From Vreelandella massiliensis (GTDB lineage: Bacteria > Pseudomonadota > Gammaproteobacteria > Pseudomonadales > Halomonadaceae), in the NCBI RefSeq assembly GCF_900155385.1, contig NZ_LT699744.1, positions 249,960 through 313,959 on the forward strand: a DNA stretch of 64,000 nucleotides, given 5' to 3'. Positions 1-9,703 of this stretch are shown here, one piece after another (position 1 is the stretch's first letter; every line of letters begins with the position of its first letter). A model generated the notes under the pieces. The model made no database searches and was not told the origin of the DNA. It was given only the letters and a program-made list of their open reading frames with translations. Both the position numbers and the translations under genes were made by a program.

Positions 1-343
1 GGCGGGTAGAGCCGGGGCGGTGCGGGCAGAGGCGGCGCTCACGACCACGCCCCAGGCGGCGCGCGAGGGCGTGCTGGTGGCGCTGAGCAATCCCAAGCTT
101 ATCTTGTTTTTTGTGGCACTGTTGAGCCAGTTTGTGTCGCCTGAAATGAGCCCGGCGGCGAAAGCGATTATTGTGTTGACGGCGATGATCATCGATGGCG
201 CCTGGTACGTGCTGGTGGCGCTTATGCTCTCGCATTCGCGCGTGCTGCCATGGCTGCAACAGCATGCCCACTGGATCAACCGTGCCACCGGGGTGATGCT
301 GCTCGCGTTGGCGCTACGCGTCTTGCTGGGGCCTTGGGTTTAA
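1..343 (+). CDS. LysE/RhtB-family amino-acid exporter, C-terminal part
   Basis: This is the 3' part of a gene that starts before the window, since the reading frame is open to base 2. The visible part reads like the C-terminal half of LysE/RhtB translocators. It has an SNPKLILFFVALLSQFV-type segment with the family's characteristic Asn-Pro, then two further hydrophobic helices and a short GPWV tail. Proteins of this family are inner-membrane exporters of amino acids such as lysine or homoserine, but the substrate cannot be read here. The ATG at 20 is internal to the family alignment and is probably not the true start. The assignment rests on the membrane pattern and the NPK motif only. Confidence 0.75.
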   Translation, partial: AGRAGAVRAEAALTTTPQAAREGVLVALSNPKLILFFVALLSQFVSPEMSPAAKAIIVLTAMIIDGAWYVLVALMLSHSRVLPWLQQHAHWINRATGVMLLALALRVLLGPWV

Positions 344-510
344 CCGAGCGGGCTAGCTTCATACCGCCAGCGCTTGGTGCGGCTGAAAACTGGCGTGATC
401 TTCGGCGGCGTGGCAGGGTAAGCGCTATAGTATAAGCACCGTGTTGCAAGGACTGTGTTGCAAAGACTGTGTTTAAAGATTGTGCCACTTGTTGCCAGAA
501 TGGGTCTGCT

Positions 511-996
511 ATGAGCATCTACGAGCATGATTGTTACACCCACGAAGGGCAGCCGTTTAACCTGCGCGCGCTACAAGGCCAAGTGCTGCTGGTGGTCAAT
601 GTCGCAAGCCAGTGCGGTTTTACCCCGCAGCTAAAAGAGCTGGAAACGCTCTATCAGCGCTACCGTGAGCGCGGCTTGACGGTGCTGGGATTTCCCTGCA
701 ATCAATTTGGTCGCCAAACCCCCGAGGACGCTGAAGCCTTTTGCACGTTTGCCAAGCGGGAATATAGCGTCGAGTTCCCCCTGATGGAAAAAGTGAAGGT
801 CAACGGCCCTGACGCTCACCCGCTCTTTGTTCAGCTCAAAAAAGAAGCGCCCGGCGTGATGGGCACCAAAGCGATCAAATGGAACTTCACCAAGTTTCTC
901 GTCGGGCGGGATGGCCATGCGGTGGCCCGCTTTGGGCCAAAAGCCCATGGGCCGGCCTTAGAGAGAGAGTTGGAGCGCGCGCTCGACGCCGAGTAA
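511..996 (+). CDS. Glutathione peroxidase family protein
   Basis: This is a thiol peroxidase of the glutathione peroxidase fold, reducing H2O2 and organic hydroperoxides in the cytoplasm. From the ATG at 511 it is 161 residues, the normal bacterial length. The peroxidatic site is Cys35 in NVASQCGFT, a cysteine form rather than selenocysteine. The FPCNQFG motif (about 61-67) supplies the catalytic Gln, and the WNFTKFLV motif near residue 123 supplies Trp/Asn. An in-frame ATG at 469 would add 14 Cys-rich residues that do not belong to the family, so 511 is preferred although its ribosome binding site is weak. Bacterial Cys-type members often use thioredoxin rather than glutathione; which applies here is unknown. 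Confidence 0.9.
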   Translation: MSIYEHDCYTHEGQPFNLRALQGQVLLVVNVASQCGFTPQLKELETLYQRYRERGLTVLGFPCNQFGRQTPEDAEAFCTFAKREYSVEFPLMEKVKVNGPDAHPLFVQLKKEAPGVMGTKAIKWNFTKFLVGRDGHAVARFGPKAHGPALERELERALDAE

Positions 997-1004
997 ATGT
1001 GCGC

Positions 1005-1394
1005 TCAAAAAGGGCGCTCGCCGCGGGCGACCAGCACCCGCTGCATCAACTCGTGCCAGCGGTGGCGCACCATCATGGTGGTAAGGCCGGAAAACAGCGC
1101 CCAGCTCTTACGCCGCCAGCCGGTTAAGCGCAGATTGTGGCTGACCAACTGCTTCATGAGCTTGTAATCGTCGTATTCGCGCCACTCGCTGGCAATCGAG
1201 AGCTGGTGGCGCGACATGACCGGCGCGAGCTCCAGGCGAAACATCCACTCCAGCTCTTTCAGCGTCATATCATGGCGCTGAATCTCTTCGACCATGGCGG
1301 CAAAATCACGCTCGCTGGGCTCACGGTCGAGCCACAAGGGGGCCAGCGCCAACCATAAATCTCCGCGTTCATCGACCAACTGCTGTGCGTTCAT
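1005..1394 (-). CDS. Small uncharacterised protein, DUF7079-like
   Basis: A 129-residue soluble protein starting at the ATG at 1394. An upstream in-frame extension to 1475 exists but lacks homology-like character. The pattern fits the DUF7079 group: a DLWLALAPLWLD opening, an ELEWMFRLELAPVM centre and an ASEWREYDD stretch. The C-terminal 45 residues are basic and Trp-rich. No function is known for the family, and no catalytic motif is visible. It is convergent with the glutathione peroxidase gene, with only 8 bases between stops, and divergent from fabV. The family name is recalled from pattern and should be confirmed by profile search. Confidence 0.65.
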   Translation of the reverse strand: MNAQQLVDERGDLWLALAPLWLDREPSERDFAAMVEEIQRHDMTLKELEWMFRLELAPVMSRHQLSIASEWREYDDYKLMKQLVSHNLRLTGWRRKSWALFSGLTTMMVRHRWHELMQRVLVARGERPF

Positions 1395-1569
1395 GCCTTG
1401 CCTCTTTGCGCCCGTGTTTCGCCCGCTATCCTGCCGGGAATACGTGGCCATCTCAACCAGAAACCGCCTCTTCATTCCCGCAGGGGCGGACAGCGCAGCC
1501 GTTGGCGGCTAGAATAAGGCCACTGTTTATTTTAGCGCCTAACGGCAACACTGGATAACGAGGTTCGAT

Positions 1570-2766
1570 GTGATTATTAAACCCAAAGTGCGCGGCTTTA
1601 TCTGCACCACGACTCATCCGAAAGGCTGCGAGCAGAACGTTCGCGAGCAGATCGAAGCGACCCGCGCGCGCGGGCTGGATAAAAACGCCGGGCCCAAGAA
1701 AGTCCTGGTGATTGGCGCTTCAAGCGGTTATGGCTTGGCAGCGCGCATTACCGCGGCGTTTGGCTACGGCGCCGACACCCTGGGGATATTTTTTGAAAAG
1801 CCGGGTAGCGAGAAAAAGCCGGGCACGGCGGGTTGGTACAACAGCGCCGCGTTTGACAAGTTCGCCAAAGAGGAAGGGCTCTACAGCAAGTCCATCAACG
1901 GCGATGCGTTCTCGCACGAGGCGCGGGAAAAAGCCATCCAGCTGATCAAGCAGGACATGGGCGAAGTGGATCTGGTGGTCTACTCGCTGGCCTCGCCGGT
2001 GCGCAGGCTCCCCGATAGCGGCGAGGTCAAGCGCTCAAGCCTCAAGCCGATTGGCGAAACGTATCGCGCCACCGCCATCGACACCAACAAAGACGCCATC
2101 ATGGAAACCGAAGTGGAGCCGGCGACACAGCAGGAGATCGACGACACCATCGCGGTGATGGGCGGCGAAGATTGGGAGCTATGGATGGAGGCGCTGGATA
2201 AAGCGGGCGTATTGGCACAAGGCGCGCGCAGCGTGGCGTTTAGCTACATCGGCACCGAGATCACCTGGCCGATTTACTGGCACGGCGCCTTGGGTAAAGC
2301 CAAGGAAGACCTGGACCGCGCCGCCGGCGAGATCGATAAAAAGCTTAACGAGAAGGGCGGTGGCGCCAACGTAGCCGTGCTGAAATCGGTGGTGACCCAG
2401 GCAAGTGCCGCGATCCCCGTCATGCCGCTCTATATCGCCATGGTGTACCGCATCATGAAAGAGAAGGGCCTGCACGAAGGCACGATCGATCAGCTTAATC
2501 GTCTGTTCGACGAGAAGCTTTACGGCGCTGATGCAAGCACCGACGATGCGGGCCGCATTCGCCTGGATGACTGGGAGCTGCGCGATGACGTCCAGCAGGC
2601 GTGCAAGGATCTGTGGCCGGAAGTCACCACCGACAACTTATTCGACATTACCGACTATGCTGGGTATAAGCACGAGTTCTTGAAGCTGTTTGGCTTTGAG
2701 CGTGACGACGTTGATTACGATGCCGATGTGAACCCGGTCGTGGAGTTCGATGTCGTCCAGTTGTGA
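1570..2766 (+). CDS. fabV: FabV-type trans-2-enoyl-ACP/CoA reductase (NADH)
   Basis: It catalyses the last step of each fatty-acid elongation cycle, reducing trans-2-enoyl-ACP (or CoA) with NADH in the cytoplasm. It is 398 residues, the usual FabV length and far longer than FabI. The N-terminus [16 protein letters not shown] is the family hallmark. The dinucleotide site GASSGYG is at about 49-55, and the FabV catalytic Tyr-x8-Lys pair is Tyr236/Lys245 ([10 protein letters not shown]). Translation appears to start at GTG 1570 after a weak AACGAGG; the overlapping ATG at 1568 is out of frame. FabV enzymes are known to be refractory to triclosan. It stands alone, followed by a small membrane protein gene. 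Confidence 0.95.
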   Translation: MIIKPKVRGFICTTTHPKGCEQNVREQIEATRARGLDKNAGPKKVLVIGASSGYGLAARITAAFGYGADTLGIFFEKPGSEKKPGTAGWYNSAAFDKFAKEEGLYSKSINGDAFSHEAREKAIQLIKQDMGEVDLVVYSLASPVRRLPDSGEVKRSSLKPIGETYRATAIDTNKDAIMETEVEPATQQEIDDTIAVMGGEDWELWMEALDKAGVLAQGARSVAFSYIGTEITWPIYWHGALGKAKEDLDRAAGEIDKKLNEKGGGANVAVLKSVVTQASAAIPVMPLYIAMVYRIMKEKGLHEGTIDQLNRLFDEKLYGADASTDDAGRIRLDDWELRDDVQQACKDLWPEVTTDNLFDITDYAGYKHEFLKLFGFERDDVDYDADVNPVVEFDVVQL

Positions 2767-2807
2767 GAACCTCGTGTGTCTCTTAACCAGACGTCGGGAG
2801 GTATCTT

Positions 2808-3017
2808 ATGGATACCCGAGAAAGCAAGACACCGGAAGAAGTGAAAGAGCATCTGAGGAACGAGCTGATACCGGAGGATTACGAAACCTCCGAGCCCGAA
2901 AGCCAGCCCGAGGCAAAAACGCCTTCCGATGGCATACACAAAGTACTGCCGCTGATCATTATCGGGGTGGGTATTTTGGTGGTGGCGCTTTTGTACTTTG
3001 GCGGCGGGGCTGATTAA
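2808..3017 (+). CDS. Small single-pass membrane protein
   Basis: A 69-residue protein with a charged, acidic N-terminal 43 residues rich in Glu/Pro and one C-terminal hydrophobic helix (about 46-65, VLPLIIIGVGILVVALLYF). This is a tail-anchored or single-pass topology. A good ribosome binding site (GGGAGG, about 8 bases before ATG 2808) and a terminator directly after it support a real gene. I do not recognise the family. It lies 41 bases after fabV and may be co-transcribed with it. No function can be assigned. Confidence 0.7.
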   Translation: MDTRESKTPEEVKEHLRNELIPEDYETSEPESQPEAKTPSDGIHKVLPLIIIGVGILVVALLYFGGGAD

Positions 3018-3040
3018 CCGCCGCTCTCCGCGACAAACGT

Positions 3041-3068
3041 AAGGCCGGGCTTATTAGCCCGGCCTTTT
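3041..3068 (+). terminator. Rho-independent terminator
   Basis: An inverted repeat (AAGGCCGGGC / GCCCGGCCTT with a TTATTA loop) runs into a TTTT stretch, just after the small membrane protein. It would end the fabV-small protein transcript. The SDR gene converges from the other side. Confidence 0.85.
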
Positions 3069-3103
3069 CGTACGTCACATGCGTATTGCGTTTGAAAAAG
3101 CGT

Positions 3104-3898
3104 TTACGTGAGCGTGTCCACGATGCCGCCTTCCACCCGCAGGGCCGCGCCGGTCGTGGCACTCGCTTGAGGAGAAGCGACGTAGACGCTCATGTTGGCG
3201 ACCTCTTCGGGGGTGGCCAGGCGCTGAATAATCGATGACGGCCGGTTCTCTTGCACAAAGCGAGCTTCAACTTCCTGCTGCGAGACGCCCTCTTTTTCGG
3301 CCATGTCGGCAATCATGTTAAGCACGCCTTCCGAGCGTGTGGGCCCGGGGAGAATCGCGTTAACGGTGACCTGGGTGCCGCTGAGTACCTTGGCAAGCCC
3401 GCGCGACACCGAGAGCACGGCCGATTTGGTCATGCCGTAATGGACCATTTCGCTGGGGATATTAATGCCCGACTCGCTGGAGAGAAACTGGATGCGCCCC
3501 CAATCGCGCTCGCGCATGCCCTGCGCGTAGTGACGGGAGAGGCGTACTGCGCTCATGATGTTAACGTCAAAAAACTGCTGCCAGGTGGCGTCATCGACCT
3601 CGAAAAAGTCCTGCGGGGCGAAGATGCCTAGGTTATTGACCAAAATATCGGTATCGGGCTGCTGCGCAATAAGCGTTTGGCACCCTTCCGCGGTGCCTAA
3701 ATCCGCAGCGACTCCTTCTATTTTAGCGTTGGGCGTGCTTTTCTTCAGGGCCTCGATCGCCTCGTCGACCCGCGCTTGAGTGCGCCCGGTGATGACGACT
3801 TTGGCCCCCGCGTTGGCCAGCCCTTTGGCAATGGCAAAGCCAATGCCTGCCGTGGAGCCGCTGATGATGGCGTGCTTACCGCTCAGGTCAATATGCAT
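3104..3898 (-). CDS. SDR-family oxidoreductase
   Basis: A 264-residue classical short-chain dehydrogenase/reductase, cytoplasmic and NAD(P)-dependent. The cofactor motif GSTAGIG is at 14-20, with a basic TGRTQAR after strand 2 (about 38-43) that suggests NADP(H). The NNLG motif at 88-91 and catalytic Tyr154-x3-Lys158 (YGMTK), with Ser in FLSSESG just before, complete the site. The start has a strong GAGGAGA ribosome binding site. The substrate is unknown; the C-terminal insertion around 205-235 (NMIADMAEKEG) is typical of a subgroup annotated only as SDR oxidoreductase. It is transcribed alone, divergently from the vapBC pair. Confidence 0.88.
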   Translation of the reverse strand: MHIDLSGKHAIISGSTAGIGFAIAKGLANAGAKVVITGRTQARVDEAIEALKKSTPNAKIEGVAADLGTAEGCQTLIAQQPDTDILVNNLGIFAPQDFFEVDDATWQQFFDVNIMSAVRLSRHYAQGMRERDWGRIQFLSSESGINIPSEMVHYGMTKSAVLSVSRGLAKVLSGTQVTVNAILPGPTRSEGVLNMIADMAEKEGVSQQEVEARFVQENRPSSIIQRLATPEEVANMSVYVASPQASATTGAALRVEGGIVDTLT

Positions 3899-4026
3899 AC
3901 GTCTTCTCCTCTAGCGTTCGGGGTTAATACGCTGATAGGTGTAATAGCCTACTTTGACTATGGGGCATTTCAGCGCTTCTTCAAGGCGACGGTCTTGATC
4001 GGCCTGGGGAGCGATAGAGTGGTTTG

Positions 4027-4085
4027 TATATGCTTTTGACATATCCCAGTTTTCGGCTATGTTGGGATATACATTTGGCATATCC
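4027..4085 (+). promoter_or_regulatory. Candidate vapBC autoregulatory operator (two repeats)
   Basis: Two 20-bp near-direct repeats (4027-4046 and 4066-4085) share 16 of 20 positions. Each is itself an imperfect palindrome of the form ATAT-N10-ATATCC. A further inverted pair TATCCCA (4042-4048) / TGGGATA (4063-4069) links them. They end 15 bases before the antitoxin ATG. VapB-type antitoxins with VapC normally bind such repeats to repress their own promoter. That they serve as operator here is inferred from position and symmetry. Confidence 0.55.
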
Positions 4086-4099
4086 ATCGAGGGTTGATC

Positions 4100-4330
4100 A
4101 TGGAGCAAGGGGCTGTATTTAAGAGCAATCGGAGCCAGGCGGTACGCCTTCCTAAGTCGCTGGCGCTGCCTGAAGGCGTCAAGCGTGTCGATATTGTCGC
4201 GATTGGTCGTGCGCGCATTCTCACACCCGCAGGAGAAGCATGGGATAGCTGGTTTGAGGGTGATGGTGTTTCAGGCGATTTCATGTCGTCGAGGGAGCAG
4301 CCGTCCGCCCAGGAGCGCGAGGCGCTCTGA
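4100..4330 (+). CDS. VapB-type antitoxin (AbrB/SpoVT fold)
   Basis: A 76-residue antitoxin of a type II module. The N-terminal AbrB-like DNA-binding swapped-hairpin segment is recognised by VFKSNRSQAVRLPKSLALP (about 6-24) followed by a short strand region. The C-terminal acidic tail would bind the toxin. The ATG at 4100, preceded by GAGGGT at 4089-4094, is preferred over the upstream TTG at 4094. Its TGA overlaps the toxin ATG (TGATG), so the pair is translationally coupled. Antitoxin and complex usually repress the shared promoter, consistent with the palindromic repeats just upstream. Confidence 0.88.
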   Translation: MEQGAVFKSNRSQAVRLPKSLALPEGVKRVDIVAIGRARILTPAGEAWDSWFEGDGVSGDFMSSREQPSAQEREAL

Positions 4331-4740
4331 TGCTCAAGTTCATGCTCGACACTAATATCTGCCTCTTCACGATTAAGCATCGCCCGCAAGAGGTGCGCGA
4401 GACATTCAAACTGCACCATGGGCAGATGTGCATTAGCTCTGTCACGTTGATGGAGCTGATCTATGGCGCCGAGAAATCTGCTTTTCCTGAGCGGAATCTA
4501 GGCGTCGTAGAAGGGTTTGCGGCTCGATTGGACGTATTGGACTATGACGAGGCTGCTGCAGCGCACACAGGCCAGCTCCGAGCCGAACAAGCAAAAGCAG
4601 GTAAGCCAATAGGTCCTTTTGACCAAATGATTGCGGCCCATGCTCGCTCAAAGGGACTGACTCTTGTCACGAACAACATGCGAGAGTTTCAGCGGGTTCC
4701 TGGTTTGCGCACGCAAGACTGGGTAAAGCCCGGCCAGTGA
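4330..4740 (+). CDS. VapC-type PIN-domain ribonuclease toxin
   Basis: A 136-residue PIN-domain toxin, a Mg2+-dependent endoribonuclease whose family typically cuts tRNA or rRNA and is held inactive by VapB. The acidic active site is intact: Asp7 in MLDTNIC, Glu42 in MELIYGAEKS and Asp98 in GPFDQMIAAHA. The TNNMREF motif near 114-120 is characteristic of the VapC subgroup. It overlaps the antitoxin stop by one base. Nothing suggests inactivation, so this is probably a working toxin-antitoxin pair. The target RNA is unknown. Confidence 0.92.
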   Translation: MLKFMLDTNICLFTIKHRPQEVRETFKLHHGQMCISSVTLMELIYGAEKSAFPERNLGVVEGFAARLDVLDYDEAAAAHTGQLRAEQAKAGKPIGPFDQMIAAHARSKGLTLVTNNMREFQRVPGLRTQDWVKPGQ

Positions 4741-4861
4741 TCCAGTAAATGTTAACGCTGTCATGTGGCACTTCGTGGGGCATAATTTTCGCCTCACCGA
4801 GAAACCGGTTAACCTAGTCAGCGTCTTTTTTATTTACGTCCCCCACTGGAGGTAGCGTCCC

Positions 4862-6094
4862 ATGAGCCACACCCCGAGCCGTCAGGATTTTGATCACTAC
4901 ATGGCGCCCAACTACGCCCCGCAGCAGGTGGTGCCGGTGCGCGGTGAGGGGAGTTGGCTCTGGGACCAAGAGGGCAAGGCGTATATCGATTTCGCCGGGG
5001 GCATCGCGGTGAACGCGCTGGGTCACTGCCATCCGGTGCTGGTCGAGGCGTTAAAAGCCCAGGCCGACACGCTCTGGCACGTCTCCAACGTCTTTACCAA
5101 CGAGCCGGCGATGAAGCTGGCCAAAGCGTTGGTTGAGCGCACCTTCGCCGACAAGGTGTTTCTCTGCTCCTCCGGGGGCGAAGCCAATGAGGCTGCGCTC
5201 AAACTCGCCCGCCGCTACGCCGTCGAGCACCACGGGGAGCACAAAGATAAAATCATCTCGTTTTATCACTCCTTCCACGGCCGCACCTTTTTTACCGTGA
5301 GTGTGGGCGGCCAGCCCAAGTACTCCCAAGGCTTTGGCCCGGTGCCGGGCGGCATTCTGCACGCCGAGTTCAACGACTTAGAGAGCGTGCGCAAGCTCAT
5401 CGGCGACGACACCTGCGCGATCATGGTCGAGCCGATGCAGGGCGAGGGTGGCATCGTGCCCGCCGATCCGGCGTTTTTACACGGATTGCGCGAGCTGTGC
5501 GACGACCACCAAGCACTGTTGATTTTCGACGAGGTGCAGACCGGCGTGGGCCGCAGCGGCGAGCTCTACGCTTACCAAAACTACGGCGTTACCCCGGATA
5601 TTCTCACCAGTGCCAAATCGCTCGGCGGTGGCTTTCCGATCGGCGCGATGCTCACCACCGACGCCATCGCCACGTCGCTGGCGGTGGGTACTCACGGTTC
5701 CACCTACGGCGGCAATGCGCTCGCCTCGGCGGTGGCGCTGGCGGCGGTGGAATTTATCGACACGCCCAAGGTGCTGGAGGGCGTGAAAAAACGCCACGCT
5801 CTGTTCCGTGAGCATTTGGAGGCCATTAATCGCAAGCACGGTGTGTTTAAGGAGATCCGTGGCATGGGGCTTTTGCTGGGTGCGCAGATGACGGCGGAGT
5901 ACGAAGGCCGGGCGAAAGACATCCTGCCGCTGGCGATTGAGGAGGGGCTCATGGCCCTGATCGCCGGCCCCAACGTGCTGCGCATGGCCCCTTCATTGGT
6001 GATCCCCGAGGCGGATATTCACGCAGGGATGGCGCGCCTAGAGCGTGCGATTGCGCGCTTGGTCGCTCAAGAGTCAAGGACTGCCGAAGGATGA
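4862..6094 (+). CDS. astC: Succinylornithine aminotransferase (AstC/AruC), first gene of AST operon
   Basis: A PLP-dependent class III aminotransferase of 410 residues. In the arginine succinyltransferase (AST) pathway it converts N2-succinylornithine and 2-oxoglutarate to succinylglutamate semialdehyde and glutamate. The PLP lysine is Lys252 (SAKSLGGGF), with the cofactor Asp223 in [12 protein letters not shown]. The enzyme group also acts as acetylornithine aminotransferase (ArgD), and sequence alone does not separate them, but the following aruF, aruG, astD and astB genes point to catabolism. A strong GGAGG site precedes ATG 4862. It overlaps aruF by four bases (ATGA). Confidence 0.92.
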   Translation: MSHTPSRQDFDHYMAPNYAPQQVVPVRGEGSWLWDQEGKAYIDFAGGIAVNALGHCHPVLVEALKAQADTLWHVSNVFTNEPAMKLAKALVERTFADKVFLCSSGGEANEAALKLARRYAVEHHGEHKDKIISFYHSFHGRTFFTVSVGGQPKYSQGFGPVPGGILHAEFNDLESVRKLIGDDTCAIMVEPMQGEGGIVPADPAFLHGLRELCDDHQALLIFDEVQTGVGRSGELYAYQNYGVTPDILTSAKSLGGGFPIGAMLTTDAIATSLAVGTHGSTYGGNALASAVALAAVEFIDTPKVLEGVKKRHALFREHLEAINRKHGVFKEIRGMGLLLGAQMTAEYEGRAKDILPLAIEEGLMALIAGPNVLRMAPSLVIPEADIHAGMARLERAIARLVAQESRTAEG

Positions 6095-7161
6095 ACCTCA
6101 TCCGCCCCGTTGAGACGCGCGACCTTGACGCCCTGGCGCGATTGGCGGAAAGCGCCACGCCACGGCTCACCAATCTACCCGCCAGCCGTGAACGGCTAGC
6201 GGAGCGCATCGCGCGCTCCCAGCAAGCGTTCAGCGACGAGGTAACGTCACCTGGCAACGAGCACTATATGTTCGTGCTGGTAAGAGCCGACGCCAAGGCG
6301 GGAGCAGCGGAGGAGGTGCTAGGGACCGCCACCGTTCGCGCTAAGGCGGGCGCGACGGAGGCTTACTACACCTATCGCCAGGAGACGCTGATACACGCCT
6401 CCCAGCAGCTTAACGTGCGCCGGGAAGTCAAAACCCTCTCGCTCTCCCATGAGGTCTCCGAGGCCACGCTGCTGTGCGCGCTCTCGCTTGACCCGTGCTA
6501 CAAAGGCACTCACGCGGAAAGCCTTTTGCGCCGGGCACGGCTGATGTTGATCGCCCAGTACCCCGAGCGCTTCTCGCGCACGCTGGCGGTGGCGTTTCCG
6601 GGCTATCTTGATGACCAGTCGCGTTCGCCGTTTTGGGAGAGCGTCGGGCGCCACTTTTTCGCCCGCGGCTTTCAGGAGATGAATCACATCGCCGGGGTGC
6701 GCTCGAAGAGCTTTATCGCCGAGGTCATGCCGCAGTTTCCGCTCTATTTGCCGCTGCTCGCAGGCAGTGCCCGCGCCGCCATTGGGCGTGAGCACCCGGC
6801 CCATGAAAAGGCGCTGGCCGAGCTGCTCGACGAGGGCTTTGTGCGCTCGCGTCACGTGGATATTTTCGACGCCGGGCCGGTCGTTGAAGCCGAGCGCGAA
6901 CGGCTCGCCACATCCCGTCGCGCGGCGTGGCATCCGGTGCGGATTTATCATGAGCGCTTGCCTGACAGAAAACCGGCGATGGTCGCCAACCAGGGGTGCC
7001 GTACCTTTCGCTGTGTTGTCGCGCCCTACGTGCGCTCGTCCACGGGCCAGCTTTGGCTCTCCCCCGCGCATGCTAAACAGCTAGGGGTGGAAGAGGGAAG
7101 TGCCGTGCTGGCCGCGCCATTAACCCTGCCAAGCGCCACCTTTGATGAAGGAGAGCGGTAA
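6091..7161 (+). CDS. aruF: Arginine N-succinyltransferase, alpha subunit (AruF-like)
   Basis: The first of two tandem AstA-family acyltransferases that transfer succinyl from succinyl-CoA to the alpha-amino group of L-arginine (or ornithine), opening the AST pathway. It is 356 residues with the family blocks [11 protein letters not shown] at the N-terminus, [11 protein letters not shown] and the [12 protein letters not shown] motif (about 188-199). Pseudomonas aeruginosa has the same two-gene arrangement aruFG encoding a heteromeric enzyme, while enterics have a single astA. It overlaps astC by ATGA and aruG by one base (TAATG), implying coupled translation. About 18 residues longer than typical, with extra length in the acidic C-terminal tail. 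Confidence 0.92.
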   Translation: MNLIRPVETRDLDALARLAESATPRLTNLPASRERLAERIARSQQAFSDEVTSPGNEHYMFVLVRADAKAGAAEEVLGTATVRAKAGATEAYYTYRQETLIHASQQLNVRREVKTLSLSHEVSEATLLCALSLDPCYKGTHAESLLRRARLMLIAQYPERFSRTLAVAFPGYLDDQSRSPFWESVGRHFFARGFQEMNHIAGVRSKSFIAEVMPQFPLYLPLLAGSARAAIGREHPAHEKALAELLDEGFVRSRHVDIFDAGPVVEAERERLATSRRAAWHPVRIYHERLPDRKPAMVANQGCRTFRCVVAPYVRSSTGQLWLSPAHAKQLGVEEGSAVLAAPLTLPSATFDEGER

Positions 7162-8192
7162 TGCGTCTTCGCCCCATTGCCCGCGATGACTTGGAGGCGC
7201 TTCAGGTGCTGGCGCGCGAGACCGGTGTGGGGTTTACCTCCCTACCGGATAACCGCGAGTTCCTGGCCAGCAAGATCGAAACCGCCGCCCGCGCGTTTGA
7301 GCAGCGCACGCCCAAAGATGACCGGCTCTACTTTTTTGTCTTGGAAGACGAATCCAACGGTGACTTGGCGGGCTGCTGCGCCATCGAGGGGCAGGTTGGC
7401 CGCGAAGTGCCGTTCTATAACTACCGCTTGGGGACGCTTGCGCACTCTTCGCAGCAGCTGGATTTGCACCGCACCATCGACACGCTGTTTTTAAGCTCCG
7501 ACCACACCGGCGATGCCGAGGTCTGCTCGCTGTTTCTGCGCGAAAAGTACCGTGGCGAAGCCAACAAGCACCTGCGCAACGGCGCGCTGCTGTCGAAAGC
7601 GCGCTGGCTGTTTATCGCCCAGTTTCGTGATCAGTTCCCGGAGAAGGTGCTGGCGGAAATGCGCGGCGTGTTCGATGAGCACAGTAAAAGCCCGTTCTGG
7701 GAGAGCCTGGGCAAGCACTTCTTCCCCATGGATTTCGATGAGGCCGACCGCTTGACTGGCCTGGGCCAGAAGAGCTTTATCGGCGAGTTGATGCCCAAAT
7801 TTCCCATCTACACCACCTTTATGAGCGAGCAGGCGCGTGCCTGTATCGGTCAGGTTCATCGCGATACTCGGCCGGCGCTGGCAATGCTCAAAAAAGAGGG
7901 GTTACGCTGGGAAGGGTATATCGATATTTTTGACGGCGGTCCCACGGTGGAAGCCTATATTGATGATGTGCGCGCGATTCGCAATTCGCGCCTCTATCAG
8001 GTGGTGGTATCAGCCAGCGCTCCCCAAGAGAGCGTTAGCCGCTGGCTGGCCGCGACCACCGATATGCTCACCTTTACCGCGGGCTGGGTCGGGCGCGCGC
8101 CTGGCGATGATGGCGTTATTGTGCTGAGCGAGCCGGAAGCGGCTCGGCTAGGCGTGACCAACGGCGATACCCTGCGCGTACTCGACACCTAG
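7161..8192 (+). CDS. aruG: Arginine N-succinyltransferase, beta subunit (AruG-like)
   Basis: The second AstA-family subunit, 343 residues, paralogous to the preceding gene and expected to form a heteromer with it. Shared blocks include RPIARDDLEALQ at the start, LGTLAHSSQQLDLHR near 90, SPFWESLGKHFF (about 178-189) and YIDIFDGGPTVEAY near 250. The two subunits are clearly diverged, so this is an old duplication rather than a recent repeat. It is the third gene of the AST operon, ending 38 bases before astD. Confidence 0.92.
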   Translation: MRLRPIARDDLEALQVLARETGVGFTSLPDNREFLASKIETAARAFEQRTPKDDRLYFFVLEDESNGDLAGCCAIEGQVGREVPFYNYRLGTLAHSSQQLDLHRTIDTLFLSSDHTGDAEVCSLFLREKYRGEANKHLRNGALLSKARWLFIAQFRDQFPEKVLAEMRGVFDEHSKSPFWESLGKHFFPMDFDEADRLTGLGQKSFIGELMPKFPIYTTFMSEQARACIGQVHRDTRPALAMLKKEGLRWEGYIDIFDGGPTVEAYIDDVRAIRNSRLYQVVVSASAPQESVSRWLAATTDMLTFTAGWVGRAPGDDGVIVLSEPEAARLGVTNGDTLRVLDT

Positions 8193-8230
8193 CCGAAGCG
8201 GATAGGGTAGATGACATCTAGGAGCATTTT

Positions 8231-9703
8231 ATGCACGCCCAACAGCAGCAACTGATCAACGGTGCCTGGATCGCGGGCAGCGCTGAATCTTTCAGCAAAC
8301 GCGATGGCGTCTCTGGTGCCGAACTTTGGCAGGGAAACGCCGCTTCCAGCGAGCAGGTGGCAGGAGCGGTGGAGGCCGCGCGGGGAGCTTTCCCGGGCTG
8401 GGCGCGCACGCCTTTCGCCGAGCGCCAAGCGCTGGCCCAGCGCTTTGTCGAAGCGTTGAAGCAGCACAGCGAGGCGCTGGCGGTGGCGATCGCCAGTGAG
8501 ACCGGCAAGCCACTCTGGGAAGCACGCACCGAAGTGGGCGCGATGGTCGGCAAGGTGGCGCTGTCGATTAAGGCCTACCATGAGCGTACCGGCGAGCGCG
8601 AAAAAGACGTTGGCGGCGCGAAAGCAGTGCTGCGTCATCGCCCCCACGGCGTGATGGCGGTCTTTGGCGCCTACAATTTCCCCGGCCACCTGCCCAATGG
8701 CCATATCGTGCCAGCGCTGTTGGCGGGGAACACGGTGGTCTTTAAACCCAGCGAGCAAACCCCGCTCAGCGCCGATTTAACCCTGCAGTGCTGGCTGGAC
8801 GCCGGTCTGCCCGCCGGGGTGATTAACCTGGTGCAGGGTGGCGTCGCGGTCGGGCAGGCGTTGGCGGGAAGTCGCGACATTGATGGGCTGCTCTTTACCG
8901 GTAGTGCCCAGGTGGGCGGCATGCTGCATCGCCAGTTTGCCGGGCAGCTGGATAAAATTCTCGCGCTGGAACTGGGGGGCAACAACCCGCTGGTGGTGAA
9001 AGATGTTCCCGACCAGCGTGCCGCGGTGCTCACCATTTTGCAGTCGGCGTTTCTCTCCGGCGGGCAGCGCTGCACCTGTGCGCGGCGCTTGATCGTGCCC
9101 CAAGGCGCTGTCGGCGACCGGTTGATTGAGGCGCTCGCTGATGCGATCGCCAAGCTGCACGTGGCCGGGCCTTTTGAGGAAGCGCCCGCGCCGTTTTACG
9201 CCGGTTTGGTGAGCGTGGCCGCCGCCGATGGCCTGCTCAAGGCCCAGGAAGCGCTTGAAGCGCAGGGCGCGACGGTGATCAACCGCATGCAGCGGTTAAA
9301 AGAGCACACCAGCCTGGTAAGCCCCGCGCTGATCGATGTCACCGGCTTGGAGGTGCCCGATGAAGAGCACTTTGGGCCGCTTTTGCAAGTTCACCGCTAT
9401 AGCGACTGGGACGACGCGTTGCGGCTCGCCAATGACACCCGTTACGGGCTTTCCGCCGGCTTGATCGGCGGTGAAAAAGCCGATTGGGACGACTTTTTAC
9501 TCCGCGTTCGCGCGGGCATCGTGAACTGGAATCGCCAAACCACGGGCGCCTCCGGCGATGCCCCCTTCGGTGGCGTGGGAGAGAGCGGTAACCATCGCCC
9601 CAGTGCGTTTTATGCCGCCGACTACTGCGCCTATCCGGTGGCCTCCATGGAAACCGATACCCTGGAAATGCCCGACACGCTGCCCCCGGGAGTCAACTTA
9701 TGA
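8231..9703 (+). CDS. astD: Succinylglutamate-semialdehyde dehydrogenase
   Basis: An NAD-dependent aldehyde dehydrogenase of 490 residues that oxidises N-succinyl-glutamate semialdehyde to N-succinylglutamate, the fourth AST step. Catalytic residues are in place: the nucleophile Cys281 in [10 protein letters not shown], the general base Glu247 in LELGGNNP, Asn149 in YNFPG and Lys172 in FKPSEQTP. The [11 protein letters not shown] context is typical of AstD among ALDHs. A TAGGAG site precedes ATG 8231. It overlaps astB by four bases (ATGA). Confidence 0.94.
   Translation: MHAQQQQLINGAWIAGSAESFSKRDGVSGAELWQGNAASSEQVAGAVEAARGAFPGWARTPFAERQALAQRFVEALKQHSEALAVAIASETGKPLWEARTEVGAMVGKVALSIKAYHERTGEREKDVGGAKAVLRHRPHGVMAVFGAYNFPGHLPNGHIVPALLAGNTVVFKPSEQTPLSADLTLQCWLDAGLPAGVINLVQGGVAVGQALAGSRDIDGLLFTGSAQVGGMLHRQFAGQLDKILALELGGNNPLVVKDVPDQRAAVLTILQSAFLSGGQRCTCARRLIVPQGAVGDRLIEALADAIAKLHVAGPFEEAPAPFYAGLVSVAAADGLLKAQEALEAQGATVINRMQRLKEHTSLVSPALIDVTGLEVPDEEHFGPLLQVHRYSDWDDALRLANDTRYGLSAGLIGGEKADWDDFLLRVRAGIVNWNRQTTGASGDAPFGGVGESGNHRPSAFYAADYCAYPVASMETDTLEMPDTLPPGVNL

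Noticed and set aside
4764..4786. TGGCAC followed by GGGGCA upstream of astC, resembling a sigma-54 promoter
   Set aside because: The GG and GC elements are separated by 11 bases instead of 10, and no activator site is evident. Enteric ast is sigma-54 dependent, so it is tempting, but the spacing does not fit.
6319..7071. 250-codon minus-strand open frame in aruF
   Set aside because: Shadow frame opposite a conserved AST gene, with no start signal.
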